Below, piece after piece: positions 5,824-9,103 of a stretch of DNA of 9,103 nt. Below the pieces are notes generated by a model. The model did not search any database. It had not been told where the DNA came from and saw only the letters and a list, made by a program, of their open reading frames with translations. The translations under genes were made by a program, and so were the position numbers. The stretch is from Chloroflexota bacterium (lineage in GTDB: Bacteria; Chloroflexota; Limnocylindria; Limnocylindrales; CSP1-4): positions 1 through 9,103 of the forward strand of contig JAJYJR010000215.1 in assembly GCA_021789355.1 (NCBI GenBank), read 5' to 3'. Within the stretch, counting starts at the first letter, position 1. Each line of letters opens with the position of its first letter.

Positions 5824-5853
5824 ACTCTAATCGAGGGTGATTACTCTTGTCTA
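5824..5853 (-). promoter_or_regulatory. Candidate promoter of the DUF429 gene
   Basis: On the minus strand TAGACA (5848-5853, 5/6 to TTGACA) and TAGAGT (5824-5829, TANNNT form) are 18 bp apart. Transcription would start about 12-13 nt before the GTG, leaving a short leader that includes the GGAGG. Confidence 0.5.
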
Positions 5854-6311
5854 GCCGCCCCTCTTGCGCTTGTACGGGTCCTTCGCCCGCCGGCCAGGCT
5901 CTCGCGATCGGCACGCTGGACCAGGAGGCCCTCCCGTGAGGGATCGCCGAGTCGTCGAGCACTGCGCTTTGGCAGACATTCACGGCGGGCAAGACGGGAC
6001 TCCTCGACACGGTCGCGCTCTACGGATGCGTGAATGGAGGCGCCCCTGGTTCCACCTGGAACGTCGCCATCCAGGCGACCAGCGGGGGCAGTCCGAGCGG
6101 GCCGGACCTCGCGACCGGCTCGGCCGCAGCGGCCGCCTACCCCGGCGGATGGACCGACATCACGTTCTGTGCTCCGACCTCGGTCTCGTCGGGCACGATG
6201 TACGCGATAGTCGTCTCGGGGCCGACACCATTCTGGTACGAAGCCGCGGCACTGTACGCAGGCGGTAGTTCGAACTTCTCGTCTTGGGCGCAGCTTTCCA
6301 GACGTACGTGA
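5850..6311 (+). pseudogene. Decayed secreted beta-sandwich/PKD protein, N-terminal piece
   Basis: First piece of a broken gene running to 7882. In the frame of 6030 it reads AGQALAIGTLDQEALP, then TGA (5937-5939), then GIAESSSTALWQTFTAGKTG and on through VALYGCVNGGAPGSTWN, YPGGWTDITFCAP and MYAIVVSG. This is a beta-rich N-terminal domain typical of secreted PKD proteins. The sense on both sides of the TGA is continuous, so the stop is internal to the domain. Before it, a neighbouring frame offers LAAPLALV, which looks like a signal-peptide core, but no start codon with a ribosome binding site joins it, so the 5' end is also damaged. At about 6290 the frame breaks: SSWAQLS continues in the next frame as AAFQTYVTPVG, consistent with one lost base. 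The intact protein would have been exported. I name no gene; homologues are usually annotated only by domain. Confidence 0.65.
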
Positions 6312-7306
6312 CGCCGGTCGGCGTGACGCTTGCGTCCATCTCGCACACCGAGGGAACGGCCTTCAACGGAACCGTTGCCACCTTCACCGCCGTCGACATG
6401 AGCCTGACCGCATCCGACTTCACTGCGACGATCGACTGGGGCGACGGTACGCAGTCAACTGGCGTCATCACTGGTAGTGCGGGCAGCTTCACGGTCAGCG
6501 CGCCGCACACGTATGCCTACGAGGATCCGTACACCGTCTCCGTGTCGGTGACGGAGACGGGCTATTCACCGGTCTCGGCGAGCGAGACCGTCAGCGCCAC
6601 GGAGGCTGACTCGCTGACTGCGGTGCCGGACCACACGACACGGGTCGAGGGCGAGCTGTCCACCATCGGTGCCGGCTTCATGGACACCAACGTGCGCGCC
6701 ACGGCCGGGGACTTCACGGCGACGATCCACTGGGGCGACGGGACGACGAGCGCCGGGACCGTCTCGGGCGGCAACGGCAGGTTCGGCGTCTCCGGGAGCC
6801 ACGCATACGCCGAGGAGGGTCTCTACTTCGCGGGCATCGTGGTGACCGACGCCGCGCCCGGGTCGGCGACCGTCAGGTCCCGTCATCGATCACCGTCACG
6901 GACGCCCCCCCTCGCGGCCGCGGGGACGACGCTCGTCGCCACGATCGGACAGCCCCTGAGCGCCACCGTGGCCACCTTCACCCACGCGAACCCGGCCGGG
7001 GTCGCGTCGGACTACACGGCCACCATCGACTGGGGTGACGGCGTGACGACCGCGGGAACGATCAGCGCGAACGGCAGCGGCTTCGGCGTGACCGGCACGC
7101 ACACGTACCGCTCCCCTGGCGCGGAGACAGCCACGGTGGCGATCCACGACGAGGGAGGCGCCGGCGCCACGGCGAGCACCGCGGTGGCGGTCGCGGCTCC
7201 TCCGCCTCCAGCGGCCATCACCCTCACCCTGACGAAGGGCGTGTCCGCGTCCCAGTCGGGTCCCTTCTCCACGTCCCTATCGGCCGCCACCGGATCCACC
7301 GTGTGA
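6284..7306 (+). pseudogene. Decayed PKD-repeat protein, middle piece with three PKD-like domains
   Basis: This 340-codon open stretch encodes three PKD-like beta-sandwich repeats built around D(F/Y)TATI(D/H)WGDG, at residues 45-54, 143-152 and 243-252. Each is followed by a TH/AP-HTY or SHAY turn (75-77, 172-175, 272-275). Repeats lie near 6344-6601, 6635-6859 and 6923-7192. PKD domains serve as stalks or carbohydrate/protein-contact modules in surface and secreted proteins. Between repeats 2 and 3 (about 6875-6911) the frame reads Arg/Ser/Pro-rich nonsense, while the next frame gives PSSITVTDAP, so there are two compensating indels. The piece ends at TGA 7304-7306 in TGSTV-stop-YQLTLTNTS, where the same frame goes on; a Trp or other coding codon is expected there. 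The N-terminal LGAA at 6284 is not a real start but the resumption after the frameshift. Confidence 0.75.
6344..7192 (+). repeat. Array of three PKD-like repeats, about 290-300 bp period
   Basis: The WGDG-containing core recurs at about 6416-6445, 6710-6739 and 7010-7039, with strong DNA similarity around gacttcac-gcgacgatc-actggggcgacgg. Protein identity between copies is moderate, so these are old duplications rather than recent ones. Confidence 0.7.
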
Positions 7307-7882
7307 TACCAGCTGACCCTGACCAACACGAGCCAGAGCGCGCTCGTGGGGCTGACGCTGACCGACTCGGCGACAGGCAACGGCCTGCCCGCGTCGTGTC
7401 CCGCACTCCCCAGTCCGTTCACTGTCGAGGCGACGTACAGCTGTACGTACAGCGGCACCGTCGCATCCGGTACGACGACGAACACCGCCACCGCCAGCTT
7501 CGGGCTGACGAAGATCACTGCCTCGGCGATCGTCACCAGCACCGCTGCCTCTGGCAGCGGCGGCACGATCGCCTCGATCCCCACGCTTACCGATGCGATC
7601 GCGCCAGGGGTGGACCGCGGCACGACGGGCTTCACGATCTCGAGCGTCGTCCTCTCGGCGCCGGGCTACGTGACGTACCTCGTGCGGCTCGATCCGTCGT
7701 ATGCCGGACGGCACCTGGCGATCTACACCGAGACCAAGGGCGGCACCTGGACGTACGTGACGGGCCGGGTCGTGGCCGCCGACGGCACCGTCCACTACTA
7801 CGCGAAGATCGACGCGTGGACCGGCTTCTGGGCGAAGCGCGGGACGGCGGCCACCCACGGATGGGTCGCGACAGTGCGCTGA
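7307..7882 (+). pseudogene. Decayed PKD protein, C-terminal piece (DUF11-like + terminal beta domain)
   Basis: In the same frame as the preceding piece, directly after the TGA, the translation continues YQLTLTNTSQSALVGLTLTD, then NGLPASCPALPSPF and YSCTYSGTVASGTTTNTATAS. This is a DUF11-type repeat of surface proteins (about 7225-7497, counting the strand before the TGA). A second domain of about 90 residues (TTGFTISSVVLSAPGYVTYL, then YTETKGGTWTYVTGRVVAADG and KIDAWTGFWAKRG) ends the protein at TGA 7880-7882. There is no sorting signal, membrane anchor or SPOR-like module, so the ancestral product was probably released or held by other means. The first usable internal start (ATG-like at 7346) has no ribosome binding site, so separate translation of this part is unlikely. 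A strong hairpin terminator follows 18 bp later. Confidence 0.7.
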
Positions 7883-7900
7883 TCGGCGGTGGTCCGCTCG

Positions 7901-7938
7901 AGGGTGGGGGGCCGCCGGCGACGGCGGCCCCCCACCCT
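7901..7938 (+). terminator. 17-bp GC hairpin with GCGA tetraloop after the PKD pseudogene
   Basis: Positions 7901-7917 pair perfectly with 7922-7938; the core arm is GGGTGGGGGGCCGCC and the loop is GCGA, of the stable GNRA type. It begins 18 bp after the stop at 7882. There is no T-tract, as is common for terminators in high-GC actinobacteria. Being symmetric it could also stop minus-strand transcription. Confidence 0.75.
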
Positions 7939-7952
7939 GTCCGGCCTCTCGT

Positions 7953-7994
7953 CTGCAGCCGCTCCCACCACACCGGGTGCGGCACCACCGGTCC
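7953..7994 (-). pseudogene. Second, very short HTH-tail fragment
   Basis: The minus strand encodes VVPHPVWWERLQT, matching VVPHPMWWEVLQA of the remnant at 3437-3590. Upstream sequence (GPGP and before) and downstream sequence no longer resemble that family, so about a dozen codons survive. The same family end thus occurs twice in 4.5 kb. Confidence 0.4.
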
Positions 7995-7995
7995 C
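7953..7995 (+). repeat. 43-bp imperfect direct repeat, copy 2
   Basis: Matches 3461-3503 at 37 of 43 positions, same orientation. The six differences are scattered, so these are not identical crossover sites of a recent event. Confidence 0.75.
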
Positions 7996-8027
7996 GGACC
8001 GTGTGCGTCGAGGAGGTTACGGGTCAT

Positions 8028-8057
8028 CCTCGTGCCAGCCAAGGGGCTGGCACGAGG
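8028..8057. other. Perfect 13-bp inverted repeat (CCTCGTGCCAGCC / GGCTGGCACGAGG)
   Basis: The arms at 8028-8040 and 8045-8057 are perfectly complementary around a 4-nt AAGG loop. It stands 90 bp beyond the PKD terminator and about 80 bp before the next possible start codon. No T-tract is present on either strand. It may be a bidirectional terminator, a protein-binding palindrome or an RNA leader element. Confidence 0.6.
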
Positions 8058-8134
8058 CAACTTCAAGACCCGCCAACTACTACCCCGTCAACGGAGTGCA
8101 GCGCTCGCAGCGAATCTACCGCACGGGACCGGGC

Positions 8135-8299
8135 ATGCCTCATGACGCAGCGATGCAGGTAGTCAGGAACAACCTGGCCGCTCAGTTGGGGAACCAAGAC
8201 ATCCTGAACGCGCTGCGCAGTGTTGACAACATGGAGGGATCATGGAACGACGTGTACGACCAGACTCCGAGCCCGCTCCCCGGAGGCAGAGCGCAATAG
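8135..8299 (+). CDS. Possible 54-residue hypothetical protein
   Basis: From ATG 8135 the frame gives 54 residues containing AAMQVVRNNLAAQLGNQDIL and ALRSVDNMEGSWNDVYDQ. These have the hydrophobic periodicity of two amphipathic helices and a more balanced composition than the Arg/Pro-rich shadow frames nearby. The open frame extends left to 7889, but that part crosses the two hairpins and is Arg-rich, so it is unlikely to be coding. GTG 8096 is another possible start. No good ribosome binding site precedes either. The stop lies 15 bp before the strong Shine-Dalgarno of the next gene, so the two could form an operon. I do not recognise it; it may be a chance ORF or a decayed gene end. Confidence 0.33.
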   Translation: MPHDAAMQVVRNNLAAQLGNQDILNALRSVDNMEGSWNDVYDQTPSPLPGGRAQ

Positions 8300-8314
8300 G
8301 TACGGCTCAGACAC

Positions 8315-8320
8315 AGGAGG
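8315..8320 (+). promoter_or_regulatory. Consensus Shine-Dalgarno for the 190-residue gene
   Basis: AGGAGG with 7 nt to the ATG at 8328. It fixes that start over the upstream in-frame codon at 8220, whose extension lacks such a signal. Confidence 0.85.
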
Positions 8321-8327
8321 TGGACGC

Positions 8328-8900
8328 ATGCCGGGTGTCCGCGGCCGGCTCTGGCACACGATACACGCGAGGAATGACGATCAGCTAGGTCGACGCGATC
8401 CCCTGGACGCCGATCGACCGGTGCCGCCCAACCTGCCGCCGGCAGCGGCGAGCGACCCGTGCAGGCCGGATCTCGAGAACCGCGACCCTGCGCTGGCCCC
8501 GCTCCTCGACCGGCAGGCCTGGATCGAGGCTAACCTTCCCTGGCGGGCACTGTCCTGCGGACACCGCCACCGGGTGCCCCTGGATCGCCGGGATGAGCAC
8601 TGGGGCGCGGGGATCGTGGGGCGCACCTACCGGGTGACGGCCGATCTCCCGGTGCACCGTGCCCTGGACGGCCGCGACGAGAATCCTCGGACTACGATCC
8701 CCGCCGGCTCCCGGATCCGCTGCGACGCGTGGAGCGGCTATTCCCGCGGGGCCGAGTTCTGGCACATCTTCCGCTGCCAGGTTCTCGACGGACCGCAGGC
8801 CGGGACATGCTGCCTGATCGATGACCCGAGCCAGCCCGACCAGGTCGGCTGGGTGTTCCATCCCCCCGCCCTGCCGCCGGCCTGCGTCCCCGAGGAGTGA
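8328..8900 (+). CDS. Hypothetical protein, 190 residues, Trp/Cys-containing beta-rich C-terminal domain
   Basis: I do not recognise the family. The N-terminal 60 residues are charged and Pro-rich (RRDPLDADRPVPPNLPP), likely flexible. Residues about 62-95 contain WIEANLPWRALSCGHRHRVPL, with CGHRH that could bind a metal. Residues about 97-180 look like a compact beta domain: GRTYRVTADLPVH, then TIPAGSRIRCDAWSGYS, EFWHIFRCQVLDG and GTCCLIDDP, ending VGWVFHPP. The alternation of short strands and turns recalls SH3-like folds, but that is a guess. There is no signal peptide or membrane helix, so it is probably cytoplasmic. The start is set by the AGGAGG at 8315. An overlapping minus-strand frame (8978-8385) is Gly/Pro/Arg-rich and I treat it as a shadow. 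The next gene begins about 50-70 bp downstream in the same direction. Confidence 0.7.
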   Translation: MPGVRGRLWHTIHARNDDQLGRRDPLDADRPVPPNLPPAAASDPCRPDLENRDPALAPLLDRQAWIEANLPWRALSCGHRHRVPLDRRDEHWGAGIVGRTYRVTADLPVHRALDGRDENPRTTIPAGSRIRCDAWSGYSRGAEFWHIFRCQVLDGPQAGTCCLIDDPSQPDQVGWVFHPPALPPACVPEE

Positions 8901-8970
8901 CGGGGGACCCGGCGTCGGCGGCGTTCCGTCCCTGCCCTGGTCGCTCGATGTGCGACGCCAGGGCGGCGCG

Positions 8971-9103
8971 ATGCTCAACCACTTCGACGTGACTGGCGGC
9001 GGCTACCTGATGCTCCTGCTCCGCGGCGACACGATCGCGCTCGGCAACTTCGCGTCGGATGGCCCCGCACCACTGCCCAGCGCCTGCGCCAGATGGGGCG
9101 CGT
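8971..9103 (+). CDS. Partial hypothetical gene running off the right edge
   Basis: From ATG 8971 the frame reads MLNHFDVTGGGYLMLLLRGD, then TIALGNFASDGPAPLPSACA and stays open to the window end (44 codons). GTG 8950 (reading VRRQGGAM) is an alternative start, with the frame open further upstream (PSLPWSLD). AGGGCGG lies about 4 nt before the ATG. The mix of hydrophobic and polar residues looks coding. It is too short to assign, but it follows the 190-residue gene by 70 bp on the same strand and may belong to its operon. Confidence 0.45.
   Translation, partial: MLNHFDVTGGGYLMLLLRGDTIALGNFASDGPAPLPSACARWGA

Noticed and set aside
5181..5840. 219-codon plus-strand open frame
   Set aside because: Antisense to DUF429, without a ribosome binding site or recognisable domain; the minus-strand product has family motifs.
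5937..7306. TGA recoding (Sec or Trp) to explain the two internal TGA codons
   Set aside because: Other genes in the window use TGA as a normal stop, frameshifts accompany the TGAs, and no SECIS-like hairpin was apparent right after them; pseudogene decay or sequence error is simpler.
8223..8228. Perfect TTGACA -35 hexamer
   Set aside because: No acceptable -10 lies 16-19 bp downstream, and it falls inside the possible small ORF; likely chance.
8385..8978. 197-codon minus-strand frame opposite the 190-residue gene
   Set aside because: Gly/Pro/Arg-rich, no ribosome binding site, whereas the plus-strand gene has AGGAGG at ideal spacing and a more protein-like composition.

Overview
The window is uniformly GC-rich (roughly two thirds G+C by eye), uses GTG starts freely, and shows actinobacterial-style signals: TANNNT -10 boxes and a long GC hairpin without a T-tract. 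I read it as chromosomal DNA, probably accessory, from a high-GC Actinobacteriota- or Chloroflexota-like bacterium. This is an inference from composition and protein style; there is no rRNA or marker gene to settle it.

Left part (1-3436): a compact two-gene operon on the minus strand. The first gene (3210-1084) encodes a 708-residue OLD-family protein, an ABC-type ATPase fused to a C-terminal TOPRIM nuclease domain. Only 12 bp later comes a 253-residue protein (1071-310) with a HEPN-like N-terminus carrying an intact R-x4-H motif (RNAIVH) and two CBS domains. One gene brings an ATP-gated DNA nuclease; its partner brings a likely ribonuclease joined to an adenine-nucleotide-sensing module. This is the layout of an abortive-infection defence module. 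I do not recognise the combination as a named system, and it is the main finding. A plausible promoter, a strong ribosome binding site and a 10-bp direct repeat lie upstream.

Middle part (3437-5804): a frameshifted remnant of a helix-turn-helix tail; a minus-strand gene for a HIRAN-like protein with three zinc ribbons; a divergent family-1 uracil-DNA glycosylase gene (ung); and a convergent DUF429 predicted nuclease. The last two overlap tail to tail by 173 bp, each carrying a non-conserved C-terminal extension.

Right part (about 5850-7882): a decayed gene for a secreted beta-sandwich/PKD-repeat protein. It holds two in-frame TGA codons, one uncorrected frameshift, one frame excursion that ends at a C7 run, and a lost start. 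It is closed by a 17-bp hairpin terminator. A second fragment of the helix-turn-helix tail follows, giving a 43-bp imperfect direct repeat (37/43) of the 3461-3503 sequence, in the same orientation about 4.5 kb away. A perfect 13-bp hairpin, a doubtful 54-codon ORF, an unrecognised 190-residue gene with an ideal Shine-Dalgarno sequence and a gene running off the right edge complete the window.
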